Origin: Burkholderiales bacterium
Lineage (GTDB): Bacteria; Pseudomonadota; Gammaproteobacteria; Burkholderiales; Burkholderiaceae_C
Assembly: GCA_947377275.1 (NCBI GenBank)
Contig: CANCFV010000002.1
Location: forward strand, 1 to 64,000
Length of the DNA: 64,000 nucleotides
Reading direction: 5' to 3'
In this document: piece after piece, positions 24,834 to 34,561 of the stretch
How the letters are laid out: the number at the start of each line of letters is the position of its first letter
Numbering within the stretch: position 1 is the stretch's first letter
Made by a program: the position numbers and the translations under genes
Notes under the pieces: generated by a model
Database searches by the model: none
Told to the model about the DNA's origin: nothing
The model's input: only the letters and a program-made list of their open reading frames with translations

Positions 24834-26159
24834 ATGCAGCCCATGAACACCGCCGCAACTTCGTCCGCCACACTGTCCGCCGCTGGCCAGTCGGTTCAAC
24901 AGTACATGAGCGCCGTGGGCCAAGCCGCCCGCGTGGCCGCCACCACCATGGCCGCGTCCAGCACCGCTTTGCGCAACAACGCCTTGTTGGCGCTGGCCGA
25001 GCAAATCCGCGCCCACGCCGGTGAGCTCAAGGCCCGCAACGAAGCCGATGTGCTGGCCGCTGAAAAGAACGGCCTGTCAGCGCCCATGGTCGACCGCCTG
25101 CGCTTGACCGACAAGGTCATCGCCACCATGGCCGAAAGCTGCGAACAAGTCGCGGCCCTGCCCGACCCGGTCGGCGAGATCACGAACATGCGCCGCCGCC
25201 CCACCGGCATCAGCGTGGGCCAGATGCGCGTGCCCATCGGCGTGTTCGGCATGATCTACGAAAGCCGTCCCAACGTGACGATCGAGGCGGCATCGCTGGC
25301 GATCAAGAGCGGCAACGCCTGCGTGCTGCGCGGTGGCTCTGAAGCCATCCATTCGAACCTGGCGCTGTGGAAGCTGGTGCAAGCCGCGTTGACGCAAGTG
25401 GGCTTGCCCGCCAATGCCGTGCAGCTGGTGCAGACCACCGACCGTGCCGCCGTGGGCGAGCTCATCACCATGCCGCAGTACGTCGACGTGATCATCCCGC
25501 GCGGCGGCAAGGGCCTGATCGAGCGCATCAGCGCCGAGGCGCGCGTGCCCGTCATCAAGCACCTCGACGGCAACTGCCACACCTATGTCGACGCAGAAGT
25601 CGACCTGGCCCTGGCTGTGACCGTGACCGACAACGCCAAGACGCAAAAGTACAGCCCCTGCAACGCCACCGAATCGCTGCTGGTGCACAGCGCGCAAGCC
25701 GCCGCCTTCCTGCCTTTGATTGGCAAGGTGTTTGCTGACAAGGGCGTGGAGATGCGCGCCGACGCCCGCGCCAAGGCCATCTTGTCAGACGTGCCGGGCG
25801 CCCAGGTGCTTGAGGCCACCGAGCAAGACTGGTTCGAGGAATACCTGGCCCCCGTCATCGCCATCAAGGTGGTTGACTCACTGGACGAGGCCATTGCGCA
25901 CATCAACCAATATGGCTCGCACCACACCGATGCGATCCTCACCACCAACCACCCCAACGGCATGCGCTTCATCCGCGAGGTGGACTCGAGCAGCGTCATG
26001 ATCAACGCCTCGACGCGCTTTGCCGACGGCTTTGAATACGGCCTGGGCGCCGAAATCGGCATCAGCACCGACAAGTTCCATGCGCGCGGCCCGGTCGGCT
26101 TGGAAGGGCTGACGTCGCTGAAGTACGTGGTGCTGGGTCAGGGTGAGATCCGGGGCTGA
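24834..26159 (+). CDS. proA: Gamma-glutamyl phosphate reductase
   Basis: This 441-residue enzyme reduces gamma-glutamyl phosphate to glutamate semialdehyde with NADPH, the second step of proline synthesis. The family pattern is complete: [17 protein letters not shown] (nucleotide region), [11 protein letters not shown], the [11 protein letters not shown] segment, and [14 protein letters not shown] containing the catalytic cysteine. [27 protein letters not shown] is the conserved C-terminus. ATGs at codons 1 and 4 are both possible starts. The stop overlaps the ATG of the TSUP gene (TGATG), so they are probably co-translated. proB is not in the window. Confidence 0.97.
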   Translation: MQPMNTAATSSATLSAAGQSVQQYMSAVGQAARVAATTMAASSTALRNNALLALAEQIRAHAGELKARNEADVLAAEKNGLSAPMVDRLRLTDKVIATMAESCEQVAALPDPVGEITNMRRRPTGISVGQMRVPIGVFGMIYESRPNVTIEAASLAIKSGNACVLRGGSEAIHSNLALWKLVQAALTQVGLPANAVQLVQTTDRAAVGELITMPQYVDVIIPRGGKGLIERISAEARVPVIKHLDGNCHTYVDAEVDLALAVTVTDNAKTQKYSPCNATESLLVHSAQAAAFLPLIGKVFADKGVEMRADARAKAILSDVPGAQVLEATEQDWFEEYLAPVIAIKVVDSLDEAIAHINQYGSHHTDAILTTNHPNGMRFIREVDSSSVMINASTRFADGFEYGLGAEIGISTDKFHARGPVGLEGLTSLKYVVLGQGEIRG

Positions 26160-26944
26160 TGCCCGCGCTTGACCTCACCCCGGTCAACATCACGCTGATG
26201 TTGTTGGCCTCCACAGGCGCCGGCCTGATCGACGCCATCGTGGGCGGTGGCGGCCTGATCATGGTGCCCTCGCTGTTCGGCCTGTTCCCGCAAGCGGTGC
26301 CCGCCACGCTCTTGGGCACCAACAAGGCCGCGTCCATCTGGGGCACGGGCTGGTCAGCGTGGCAATACGCCAAACGTGTGCAGCTGCCCTCGCGCCGCCT
26401 GATCGGCGCTTTGCTGGCCACCGTGCTGGGCGCTGTGGGTGGCGCCTGGCTGGCCACGCGCGTGCCTGCGCAAGGCTTTCGCAGCGCATTGCCCTTGGTG
26501 CTGGCCGCCGTGTGGGCCTACACCCTGTGGCGCAAAGACATGGGCCACACCCATGCACCCCACTTGTCTGCACAAGCCGAAACCCTGATGGCCACGGCCA
26601 TTGGCGGCATCATCGGTTTTTACGACGGCGTGTTTGGCCCCGGCACGGGCAGCTTTTTCGTGTTCGCTTTGGTGCGCCTGCTGGGCTGGGATTTCTTGCA
26701 CGCCAGTGCTGCGGCCAAGCGCCTGAACTTCGCCACCAACGCAGCGGCCCTGGCCTGGTTCATCCCGCACGGGCATGTGGTGTGGGCGCTGGCCCTGCCC
26801 ATGGCGGTGGCCAATGTGGCGGGCAGCACCGTCGGCACGCGCCTGGCGCTGCGCCATGGCACCGGCTTTGTTCGTCTGGTGTTTTTGGGCGTGGTCGGCG
26901 CGCTGATCGTCAAAACCGGCTGGGATGCCTGGGCACCCCACTGA
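26159..26944 (+). CDS. TSUP-family (TauE/SafE) membrane transporter
   Basis: The 261-residue protein has seven or eight hydrophobic segments in two similar halves. The repeated signatures of the TauE/SafE family are visible as GLIDAIVGGGGLIMVP near the N-terminus and GFYDGVFGPGTGSFFVF in the middle. Members export sulfite, sulfonates or organic acids; the substrate here is unknown. The gene is translationally coupled to proA, but no proline-related transport is implied by sequence. Its stop directly abuts the stop of the convergent SMP-30-like gene. Confidence 0.9.
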   Translation: MPALDLTPVNITLMLLASTGAGLIDAIVGGGGLIMVPSLFGLFPQAVPATLLGTNKAASIWGTGWSAWQYAKRVQLPSRRLIGALLATVLGAVGGAWLATRVPAQGFRSALPLVLAAVWAYTLWRKDMGHTHAPHLSAQAETLMATAIGGIIGFYDGVFGPGTGSFFVFALVRLLGWDFLHASAAAKRLNFATNAAALAWFIPHGHVVWALALPMAVANVAGSTVGTRLALRHGTGFVRLVFLGVVGALIVKTGWDAWAPH

Positions 26945-28207
26945 TCACGGCTTGGCAGGCCCTGCGTAAGGCATCCAAGCGATGCTGTGAGCGTTCAGGC
27001 TCTGGATGAACAGCTTGCCGTCCAGCTCGGTGGCTGCGGTCGTCTCGGGATAAGCGCCGGTGGGGTCTTGCAGGTCGTCCAGCACCTTGCCAGACTCGTC
27101 AAACGCGATCACGTGGCCATAGGCTTTGGGCACGGGCCACAGCGCATGCGGCAAACGCAGCGTCAATTCGCGCATGAAGGGGTAAGGCGCCACGGCATCG
27201 ATCACGAAGCTGCGCGGCTTGGTCAAGCCCACCCACAAACGGCCCGACGCGCTGCGCGTGAGGTTGTCAGGAAAGCCAGGCAGGTTGTCGATCAGCACCA
27301 CGGCAGCGCCCTGTTGCAATGCCTGATTCAGCGTGGGCACCGCGGTGGCGCCTTGTGGCGAGCGCACCAGCGAAAGCTTGGCCAAGTCAATTTTGAGGAC
27401 GCGGTAAGTGCCGGTTTCAGACACGAACATCGCTTTGCCGTCGCCCGAGAACGCGATGCCATTGGGGAAGCACAGGCCCTGCAAAGCCACGCGGGCCACG
27501 AGGGTCTCGGGGTCTTGCGCGATCAGGCGCCCGGTGCAGCTGTGCTCCAGGGTGTCGAGCACACTGGCGTCAAAGGTGCTGCCCACTTCCTTGGCGCCGA
27601 AGCGCCGCGAGGCATCGGTGAGCCAAATCACTCCACTCGGCCCCACTTTCACCGCATTGGCGTAACGCACGCGGTCGTCAGGCACAGGCTGAGGCACGGT
27701 TTGCAAAATGGCATCGACCTTGGCTTGACTGCCTTGCTCGGTCACGGTCACACGCAACAGGCCCTTCATGGCGTCGGCCACCAGCAGGCGGCCTTGCGCA
27801 TCGATGTCCAGGCCCAGTGGGCGCCCACCCGTGTTGACGACCACCTCGCGCTGCGCGCCGTCCGGGCTCAGTTTGAGCACGTCACCGTTGTCCAGCCCCG
27901 TGTAAAGCGCGCCGCCACGCGCCAAAATGAACTCGGGGCCCGTTTGCGTGCCATCCAGGGCAATTTGCTGCAGCCCAGCCAAGCGGCTGTTGACGGCATG
28001 CTGGCCGGTGTGGCCCGCGTCTTTCGCCGACTGCCAAGCCACCGGCGAAATGGCGACCGGCCAGAACGCCAGGTAGGCCACCAGTGCGGTCACCGGTGTG
28101 GCCCACGACATCCAAGCCGACATGCGGCCTCGCTGCAAACGCAGCGACCGCGGCGCGCGCTGGCGGCCAGCAGGGGCCACAGAGACCAATGAGAAGGGGC
28201 TGTGCAT
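26945..28207 (-). CDS. Membrane-anchored SMP-30/strictosidine-synthase-like protein
   Basis: The ATG at 28207 gives 420 residues; the track's 18 extra residues are not supported. One hydrophobic segment near residues 30-55 (WATPVTALVAYLAFWPVAIS) anchors a six-bladed beta-propeller: GPEFILARGGALYTGLDNGDVLKL, GRPLGLDIDAQGRLLVADAMKGLL, and NGIAFSGDGKAMFVSETGTYRVL. This is the strictosidine synthase/SMP-30/gluconolactonase type, whose members hydrolyse lactones or other esters. LPGFPDNLTRSASGRLWVGL is a typical strictosidine-synthase-like block. The propeller probably faces the periplasm. The substrate is unknown. Confidence 0.85.
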   Translation of the reverse strand: MHSPFSLVSVAPAGRQRAPRSLRLQRGRMSAWMSWATPVTALVAYLAFWPVAISPVAWQSAKDAGHTGQHAVNSRLAGLQQIALDGTQTGPEFILARGGALYTGLDNGDVLKLSPDGAQREVVVNTGGRPLGLDIDAQGRLLVADAMKGLLRVTVTEQGSQAKVDAILQTVPQPVPDDRVRYANAVKVGPSGVIWLTDASRRFGAKEVGSTFDASVLDTLEHSCTGRLIAQDPETLVARVALQGLCFPNGIAFSGDGKAMFVSETGTYRVLKIDLAKLSLVRSPQGATAVPTLNQALQQGAAVVLIDNLPGFPDNLTRSASGRLWVGLTKPRSFVIDAVAPYPFMRELTLRLPHALWPVPKAYGHVIAFDESGKVLDDLQDPTGAYPETTAATELDGKLFIQSLNAHSIAWMPYAGPAKP

Positions 28208-28264
28208 GGCGGTGTCGCTTTCCGATGTGAACGCACGAGTGTCGGTCAGATCACGCCCCACGCA

Positions 28265-29041
28265 TCACTTCTCGACGAACGCGCGCTCGATCACGTAATC
28301 GCCGGGCACGCCTTGCGAGTCAGAGACCTTGAAGCCTGCATCGTCCAGGATCTGGCACAGGTCTTTGAGCATCGAGGGGCTGCCGCACATCATGGCGCGG
28401 TCGTTCTCGGGGCTCATCTGGGGCAAGCCCACACCCTTGGCCAAATCGCCGTTGACGATCTGGTCGGTCAAGCGGCCCTGGTTGCGGAACGCCTCACGCG
28501 TCACCAAGGGGTAGTAGATCAGCTTGTCGCGCACCAGCTCGCCGAGCAACTCGTGGTTGGGCAGCTCTTGGCTGATGAAGTCGTGGTACGCCAACTCGCT
28601 CACCAAGCGCACACCGTGCACCAGCACCACCTTGTCGAACTTCTCGTAGGTGTAGGGGTCTTGGATGATGCTCATGAAGGGCGCCAAGCCCGTGCCCGTG
28701 CCGAAGAGGTACAGGTTCTTGGCAGGCTTGAGGTCGTCGACCACCAAGGTGCCCACGGCCTTGCGGCCCACCAAAATCTTGTCGCCCACTTGCACCTTTT
28801 GCAGGCGTGAGGTCAGAGGGCCGTCTTGCACCTTGATGGACAAGAACTCGAGGTGCTCTTCGTAGTTGGCGCTGGCCACCGAGTAGGCGCGCATCAAAGG
28901 CTTGCCGTCGACCTGCAGACCGATCATCACAAAGTGACCGCTGGAGAAACGCAGCGAAGGATCGCGCGTGGTCCTGAAGCTGAACAGGGTGTCGTTCCAG
29001 TGGTGAACGGAGGTGACGGTCTCTTCGTTGAACGCGGCCAT
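28265..29041 (-). CDS. fpr: Ferredoxin--NADP reductase
   Basis: This 258-residue flavoenzyme transfers electrons between NADPH and ferredoxin or flavodoxin. The FAD-binding motif RAYSVAS and the NADP-binding GTGTGLAPFMSI are clear, as is MMCGSPSMLKDL, and the protein ends with VIERAFVEK, the C-terminus seen in the bacterial subclass of Fpr. It is separated from the SMP-30-like gene by 57 bases and may share a transcript with it. The start codon follows a weak purine-rich region. Confidence 0.95.
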   Translation of the reverse strand: MAAFNEETVTSVHHWNDTLFSFRTTRDPSLRFSSGHFVMIGLQVDGKPLMRAYSVASANYEEHLEFLSIKVQDGPLTSRLQKVQVGDKILVGRKAVGTLVVDDLKPAKNLYLFGTGTGLAPFMSIIQDPYTYEKFDKVVLVHGVRLVSELAYHDFISQELPNHELLGELVRDKLIYYPLVTREAFRNQGRLTDQIVNGDLAKGVGLPQMSPENDRAMMCGSPSMLKDLCQILDDAGFKVSDSQGVPGDYVIERAFVEK

Positions 29042-29205
29042 GTTGTGGTGTCCTGAGGGGCGCTACAGCCCGGGGTGATGCCTGACGAAAACCCTAGATT
29101 GTCGCGCAGAACCGGCTCCACAGCCAAACCGCCCCCACGTATCCGGGGCCTGCGGGTGGGCATAAGTTATGCTCGAAAACGAATAAGCCACCGCGCAACG
29201 CACCC

Positions 29206-29925
29206 ATGAGCGACACACCCGCACCCGTCCTTGACCCACGCACAGCCCTCGTGGTGTTTTCGGGTGGACAAGACTCCACCGCTTGCCTGGCTTGGGCCCT
29301 GGCCCGTTACAGCCACGTCGAAACCATCGGTTTTGACTACGGCCAGCGCCACCGCGTCGAGTTGCACTGCCGCCCGCGCGTCCGCTCCGAAATCTCGCGC
29401 ACCTTCCCGCAATGGGGCGCCCGATTGGGCAGCGACCACCTGCTCGACCTGCGCCTGCTGGGCCAGATCTCCGACACGGCTTTGACCGAGTCCCGCGCCA
29501 TCGAGATGCAGGCCAACGGCCTGCCCAACACCTTTGTGCCCGGGCGCAACCTGCTGTTCTTGAACTTCGCAGCCGCCCTGGCTTACCGCCGAGGGGCCAC
29601 CGTGCTGGTGGGGGGCATGTGCGAAACCGATTTTTCGGGCTACCCCGACTGCCGCGACAACACGCTCAAAGCCTTGCAAGTGGCCATCAGCCTGGGCCTG
29701 AACAGCCCCATGACCATCGAGACGCCGCTGATGTGGCTGACCAAGGCACAAACCTGGGCCCTGAGCGACGAACTGGGCGGCGCCGCCCTCAACGACATCA
29801 TCGTTGAGCACACACACACCTGTTACCTGGGCGAACGCACGCAGCGACACGCCTGGGGCTACGGCTGCGGACATTGCCCCGCCTGCGAGTTGCGCGCTCA
29901 GGGTTACACCGCCCACTTTGGGTAA
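29206..29925 (+). CDS. queC: 7-cyano-7-deazaguanine synthase QueC
   Basis: The 239-residue ATP-dependent enzyme converts carboxy-deazaguanine to preQ0, a step in queuosine tRNA modification. The PP-loop SGGQDST is at residues about 19-25, with [11 protein letters not shown] and [16 protein letters not shown] following, and the zinc-binding cysteines are in [25 protein letters not shown] near the C-terminus. It is divergent from fpr. No other que genes are seen in the window. Confidence 0.97.
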   Translation: MSDTPAPVLDPRTALVVFSGGQDSTACLAWALARYSHVETIGFDYGQRHRVELHCRPRVRSEISRTFPQWGARLGSDHLLDLRLLGQISDTALTESRAIEMQANGLPNTFVPGRNLLFLNFAAALAYRRGATVLVGGMCETDFSGYPDCRDNTLKALQVAISLGLNSPMTIETPLMWLTKAQTWALSDELGGAALNDIIVEHTHTCYLGERTQRHAWGYGCGHCPACELRAQGYTAHFG

Positions 29926-30007
29926 CGCCAGCTGACACGGGCCCGCGGCCTTTGCCTGTAAAGTTCATAGCCAATAAAACACCAACGCACTGCACACAGG
30001 GACCCGC

Positions 30008-30601
30008 GTGAGCCAATCCAACCTCCTTTTGCTGGCCCTGGGCGCGGTGCTGCTGTTCTGGGCCGTGGGCGCCTACAACCGCTTGGTGCGATTGCGCAAC
30101 GAGATCACCAACGCCTTTGCGCAAATCGACGTTCAGCTCAAACGCCGGCACGACCTCATCCCCAACCTGGTGGACGTGGCCCGCAAGTACCTGGAACACG
30201 AGCGCGACACCCTCGAGCGCGTCACGGCCGCGCGCGCGCAAGTCATCGCGGCCACCAACCTGGTCAAGTCCCAGCCCAACCAATCGAGCCCGCTCAAAAG
30301 CCTGAGCATGGCCGAAGGCGTGCTGACCGACGCCATGGGCCGCTTCAATGCCGTGGTCGAGGCCTACCCCGAACTCAAGGCTGACCAGAGCCTGCGCGAG
30401 CTCAGCGAAGAGCTGACCCACACCGAAAACAAGGTCGCTTTCTCGCGCCAACTGTTCAACGACGCCACGCTCGACTACAACAACGCCGCGCACCAATTCC
30501 CCGCCAGCATCGTGGCGGGCGTGTGTGGCTTCAAAACGGCCACCATGCTGCAATCTACGGCCAATGAAGCCGAGCGGGCCGCCATCCGCGTCAAGCTCTG
30601 A
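30008..30601 (+). CDS. LemA-family protein
   Basis: This 197-residue protein begins at a GTG. One N-terminal transmembrane segment (LLLLALGAVLLFWAVGAYNRLV) is followed by a long helical domain with the family pattern RLRNEITNAFAQIDVQLKRRHDLIPNLVDVARKYLEHE, and KVAFSRQLFNDATLDYNNA near residue 150. LemA proteins are membrane proteins, often paired with HtpX-type proteases. Here an M48 peptidase gene follows within about 20 bases, consistent with one operon. The exact role is unknown. Confidence 0.93.
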   Translation: MSQSNLLLLALGAVLLFWAVGAYNRLVRLRNEITNAFAQIDVQLKRRHDLIPNLVDVARKYLEHERDTLERVTAARAQVIAATNLVKSQPNQSSPLKSLSMAEGVLTDAMGRFNAVVEAYPELKADQSLRELSEELTHTENKVAFSRQLFNDATLDYNNAAHQFPASIVAGVCGFKTATMLQSTANEAERAAIRVKL

Positions 30602-30619
30602 CCCCCTGCGTTGTTGGCC

Positions 30620-32521
30620 ATGCAGTTCAGACAACACCAACTCCGGGCCCACGCGCGCACCCTGCGCTTGCTGCTGTGGTTCGGCTTCTTGCTGGCCGGG
30701 CTGACGCTGGCGATCAACGTGCTGGTGGCACTGGCCTACAAGCTGTTGATGCCCTTGAGCCAAGGCTTCCCCGCCTTGTTTTTTGAGACCAACTCCGGGC
30801 TCATCGTGCTGTTTGTGCTGGGCGGCTGCCTGGTCGAAACCCAGCGCTTGCGCGATGGTGGCGGTGCGCGCGTGGCCCATTGGCTGGGCGGCCGCGAAGT
30901 GAGCGCCCCTGACGACGCGCTGGAGCGCCGGCTGCTCAACGTGGTCGATGAAATGGCCATCGCCAGTGGGCAACCCATCCCCCGCGTGTTCGTGCTGCCC
31001 CGTGAAGACGCCATCAACGCCTTTGTGGCCGGTTGGTCGCACGGCGACATGGCCTTGAGCGTGACACGCGGCGCCTTGGAGCGCCTGACCCGCGCCGAAC
31101 TGCAAGGCTTGGTCGCCCACGAATTTGGCCACATCAAAGAAGACGACCTGCCCTTGTCCATGCGCGTGCTGGCCCTGGTGTGGGGGCTCTCGCTCATCCA
31201 TGGCTACGGCCAGAGCCTGATGGCCGCCAACGACGAAGGGCACGTTAACCCGCTGGCCTGGTTGGTGGGCTTGGTCGTGTCGGCCGCTGGCTGGATGGGC
31301 TGGATGGCAGGGCGCATGCTGCAAGCGGCCGTGTCGCGCGAACGCGAGTTTTTGGCCGACGCCAGCGCCGTGCAGTTCACCCGCAGCAAAGACGGCCTGA
31401 GCCAGGTGCTGCGCAAAGTCTGGCACGACCAGCAGGTGCTGGCCGGCCGCATGCGGCACCCTGCAGCCGGCATGGTGGCCTCGTTGCTGCTGCACCAGCC
31501 CGGTGGCTCGCAGTGCATGTCGACACACCCTCGCTTGTCAGAGCGCATCAGGCGCATCTGTGGCGCACTGCAGCCGCCCCTGCCCGCCCCCCTGTTGCGC
31601 ATGGACGTGGTCGAACCAAGGCGACGCACACCGCCGCAATCCGAAGCCGCCGTCTTTGCCGCCAACGCAACGTCAGCCGCCTCCAGCGACCCCATCGCGC
31701 AGGCCATGCAGGCGCGCCAAACCCAATTGAGCGACGAACGCGACGCCTTGGGCCGCTTGCAACGCCTGAGCGGCCCCACCGAGCTGCGCTTGAGCGTGTT
31801 GGCCCTGATGATGAACAACGGCAACGAGCGCGAAGCCAAGCTCTGGCGCCGTGCCGCAGAAGGCATTCACCACGCTGAACAGATCCTGTCTGACGTGGCC
31901 AAGCTGTCGCCCAACCGCCGCGTGATCGAATTTGAGCGACTGACCCAGCAAATCGCTGCAGGCAGCATCGAAGAGCGACGCGCGCTGGTCGAGGCCGGGC
32001 GAGACCTGCTGCGCTCGGATGGCCGTGTCAGCCCCCGCGATCGCTTGTGGTGGCTCACGCTGCGTCACCGCATGGGCGTGGCCCTGCAAAAGCAAAACTA
32101 CATGCGCCCCATGACGGGTCAAGGTAAAGAGCTGCAGCAGCTCGAACCCGACGAGCGTGCCCATGTGGCCACCTTGTCCGCCTACCTGGCCCGCATCGTA
32201 CCCATGGACGAGTCTGAGGCCGGCGCAACCACGGCCGCACAAGCGTGGTTCTCGGGCGTGATGCGCCGCTGCGGGCATTGGGACACGGCAGGCGCCCCGC
32301 CATCACCGGACGCCGACGCCCTGATGCACGCCCTGGCTGGCGTGCAAGAACTTTCGTGGATGCTGCGCCCGGTGTTGCTCAAGGCCTGGGTGGAAGAGGC
32401 GGTGAACCACAGTCGCCAGGGGTTGCTCTCCAACGACACGGCCGATGCCCTGCGGCTGGCGGCCAGCCTGATCGACTCGCCCCTGCCTCCGATGCTCGCG
32501 TCGCACTACGCCACGCGTTGA
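30620..32521 (+). CDS. M48-family membrane metallopeptidase with a long C-terminal extension
   Basis: About 633 residues if started at the ATG at 30620 (the track uses a TTG three codons earlier). Two N-terminal membrane segments precede the zinc-binding HEFGHIKEDD motif and the downstream SREREFLADASAVQFTRS, which supplies the third zinc ligand; further hydrophobic segments lie between. This is an HtpX/Oma1-like intramembrane-associated protease arrangement, ending near residue 310 (HPRLSERIRRICGAL). The remaining 300 residues form a hydrophilic, partly helical domain (AKLSPNRRVIEFERLTQQIA, then RRCGHWDTAG) with no recognised motif. It probably acts at the cytoplasmic membrane with LemA. Confidence 0.88.
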   Translation: MQFRQHQLRAHARTLRLLLWFGFLLAGLTLAINVLVALAYKLLMPLSQGFPALFFETNSGLIVLFVLGGCLVETQRLRDGGGARVAHWLGGREVSAPDDALERRLLNVVDEMAIASGQPIPRVFVLPREDAINAFVAGWSHGDMALSVTRGALERLTRAELQGLVAHEFGHIKEDDLPLSMRVLALVWGLSLIHGYGQSLMAANDEGHVNPLAWLVGLVVSAAGWMGWMAGRMLQAAVSREREFLADASAVQFTRSKDGLSQVLRKVWHDQQVLAGRMRHPAAGMVASLLLHQPGGSQCMSTHPRLSERIRRICGALQPPLPAPLLRMDVVEPRRRTPPQSEAAVFAANATSAASSDPIAQAMQARQTQLSDERDALGRLQRLSGPTELRLSVLALMMNNGNEREAKLWRRAAEGIHHAEQILSDVAKLSPNRRVIEFERLTQQIAAGSIEERRALVEAGRDLLRSDGRVSPRDRLWWLTLRHRMGVALQKQNYMRPMTGQGKELQQLEPDERAHVATLSAYLARIVPMDESEAGATTAAQAWFSGVMRRCGHWDTAGAPPSPDADALMHALAGVQELSWMLRPVLLKAWVEEAVNHSRQGLLSNDTADALRLAASLIDSPLPPMLASHYATR

Positions 32522-32557
32522 AGCATGGCGTGGCAATGGGCGCGCAGCCCCATGAAA

Positions 32558-32577
32558 ACGGGCCCCGCGGGGCCCGT
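32558..32577. terminator. Bidirectional terminator hairpin
   Basis: ACGGGCCCC-GC-GGGGCCCGT is a perfect nine-base stem with TTTT following on the minus strand. It sits between the convergent M48 and chalcone-isomerase-like genes, 36 bases after one stop and four bases after the other. Confidence 0.8.
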
Positions 32578-32581
32578 CTGC

Positions 32582-33259
32582 TCAACCTTCGGCTTTCTCA
32601 CCCACACGCGGCAAACGCGTCAGCCCCAGCAGGCCATTGCGCAGCTCTTCCGGCGCAGCCTGGCCGATGTACATGCGCAAGTAGATCTGGTAGGCCAACT
32701 CGTCTTTGATCGCCATCGGGCCCGTGCCATCGCCGACCAAAGCCTTGCCGTTGTGGCTGGCGACCCAGCCTGTGCCCGGCAGCCAGTCCAGGTTCACCAC
32801 ATCGCCCTTGGTGACCCGTTTGACGTTGGCGTAAGCCGCGCCGATCAAGCCGATGGGGCCGATCAGCCGCTTGAACTCGTCATCCGTGGCCGACTGCTTG
32901 AAGTCAGCCAGGAAGATGCGGGAGATGGTTGACGAGGTGAAATCACGCAGGATGTTCAGCTGGATGCGCCGGATGCCGTTGAGCTTGTAGATGGCATCGG
33001 CCGTGGTGCGCTTTTCAGGCAGGTACAAAGCCGTGACGTCGGCTTTGAAATAGCCACGGCGACGCACCCCAGCGCCATTGAGCACCAATTTCTGGCCATA
33101 GGCCGTCACGGTGTCAGGCAACTCCACACCTTCCAACTCCACGTTGGCGGCATGCGCTGGTGCAGCCCAGGGCAACAAGGTCGTTGCCGCGGCACCAGCC
33201 AAAATTTGACGCCGCAAGGCATTGGGTTCGTGCAGCAGATCAGGGCTCGGCATGGTCAA
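32582..33259 (-). CDS. Chalcone isomerase-like periplasmic protein
   Basis: The 225-residue protein starts with a leader containing twin arginines and a hydrophobic stretch (ALRRQILAGAAATTLLPWAAPAHA), suggesting Tat or Sec export. The mature part matches the bacterial chalcone isomerase-like domain: YGQKLVLNGAGVRRRGYFKADVTALYLPEKR, then FTSSTISRIFLADFK, and ELAYQIYLRMYIGQAAP. Bacterial members are not known to be isomerases; many are small periplasmic proteins of unknown role, in some cases binding fatty acids. It follows the SphA/MetA-like porin gene by 20 bases. Confidence 0.85.
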   Translation of the reverse strand: MTMPSPDLLHEPNALRRQILAGAAATTLLPWAAPAHAANVELEGVELPDTVTAYGQKLVLNGAGVRRRGYFKADVTALYLPEKRTTADAIYKLNGIRRIQLNILRDFTSSTISRIFLADFKQSATDDEFKRLIGPIGLIGAAYANVKRVTKGDVVNLDWLPGTGWVASHNGKALVGDGTGPMAIKDELAYQIYLRMYIGQAAPEELRNGLLGLTRLPRVGEKAEG

Positions 33260-33279
33260 CTCCTCTCACCCAATGGCGC

Positions 33280-34359
33280 TCACAGGGGCTTGGACAAGGT
33301 CAGCCAAAAAGCATGACCTTCGGTGCGGTTGCGCGCATCGAACTCTTTGAGCACCTTGCCCTCAAGCAAGAACTCGCCGCCGTTGCGCAGCCAGGCCACC
33401 GCAGGGCCTATGGCGTTCACGCTGGTCTTGTTGCCATCGATCATTTCCTTGGCCAGCAGGGCACGCTGCGTCGCGGTGAAGCCGCTCAGGTCCTGGGTGT
33501 CATGGTTCAACTGGCGCACGAAATAGCCCTGCAAGCCCATGCGCACGTCTTCGCTCACGAAGGTCATGAACTGGTAGTCCAGGTTGAACATGTTGCCGGA
33601 GTAGTAGCCGGTGTCCTTGTTGCGGGTGTTGAACGACAACACAGCGCGCGCGCCAATGTCCCAGCCGTCGCCGATGAAGGCGTACTGCACCGATGGGCGG
33701 AAGGTCAGGAAGTTGCCGTAGCCGCTGTTGACGCGCTGCAAGGGGTCGTATTCACCTGTGGGCAACACGATGGTGGGCGTGAACGTGACAGCTTGGTGAT
33801 CGCCGATTTCCCAGTGCAGCAAAGGCGACAACTCCAGATCGCCCAAGCCCAATTCGCTGCCCGTCTGGCGAGCGGCATTGGCGTCAACACCAGCTTGGAT
33901 GGCCTGTTGCGTGCCGGCACTGGTACCCGCAGGGAACTGAGGCGTGGCCTTGAAATACGCACTGCGCTTGACCAGCGGCAGCATCACGGTGAAGCCCACA
34001 TTCGCATCCAGGAAACGCTCGGTGCCCAGGTAGGTCAGACGAGGCAACACCGCGTAATTGGCGGCATTGACATCGACGTTGGCCCGATAGGGCAGCACGG
34101 AGCCGTTGGGCAACACGATGGCCGAGGTCGCTTGCTTGCCATCAGCACCCTTGATTTTGTTGGCGTGGTAGGCCACCAGAGGTGCCTGCACGTACCAGCC
34201 AGGCACCAGGGGCGCGGTCATGTCGCTGCCGCCAATGCCAGGCGAGTAACGCTGGCCGCCGTTTTCGGCCGCCAAGGCCGGCACGGTGGCGGCCATGGCC
34301 AAAACCATGACGCTCAAACGCGCCAAAGACTGGGTGCGGGAAGGCTGGGGGCGAACCAT
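33280..34359 (-). CDS. Outer-membrane SphA/phenol-MetA-like protein
   Basis: The ATG at 34359, preceded by AAGGAG, gives 359 residues; the track's earlier start is rejected. A signal peptide (LARLSVMVLAMAATVPALAAE) leads into a beta-rich protein with repeated aromatic strand patterns (DLELSPLLHWEIGDHQAVTFTP, VNSGYGNFLTFRPSVQYAFIGDGWDIGA). This is typical of the 'phenol degradation MetA-pathway' transporter family, probably an outer-membrane channel. The C-terminus EGHAFWLTLSKPL lacks the terminal Phe of most barrels. The neighbour downstream is a chalcone isomerase-like protein, a pairing that suggests a shared hydrophobic substrate. Confidence 0.8.
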   Translation of the reverse strand: MVRPQPSRTQSLARLSVMVLAMAATVPALAAENGGQRYSPGIGGSDMTAPLVPGWYVQAPLVAYHANKIKGADGKQATSAIVLPNGSVLPYRANVDVNAANYAVLPRLTYLGTERFLDANVGFTVMLPLVKRSAYFKATPQFPAGTSAGTQQAIQAGVDANAARQTGSELGLGDLELSPLLHWEIGDHQAVTFTPTIVLPTGEYDPLQRVNSGYGNFLTFRPSVQYAFIGDGWDIGARAVLSFNTRNKDTGYYSGNMFNLDYQFMTFVSEDVRMGLQGYFVRQLNHDTQDLSGFTATQRALLAKEMIDGNKTSVNAIGPAVAWLRNGGEFLLEGKVLKEFDARNRTEGHAFWLTLSKPL

Positions 34360-34561
34360 GGAGACTCCTTGAAACTGAAAATGGGGTGAGCACGGGCGCA
34401 TCCATGCCGTGCGGACGCTGCCCTCACTTCGCGGCATTCACTGTGCCTCGTTCAACGTGCAATTGGGGCGCCAATGTGGCCGACATGCCACGGGGTTTGT
34501 CATGCCAAGCCTTTGAACGCCAAGCCCCCCGCCTGATTCAAGGGGGCACGAAACCGAGGGT

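Noticed and set aside
29798-31528. 576-residue minus-strand ORF
   Set aside because: Antisense to queC, lemA and the M48 gene.
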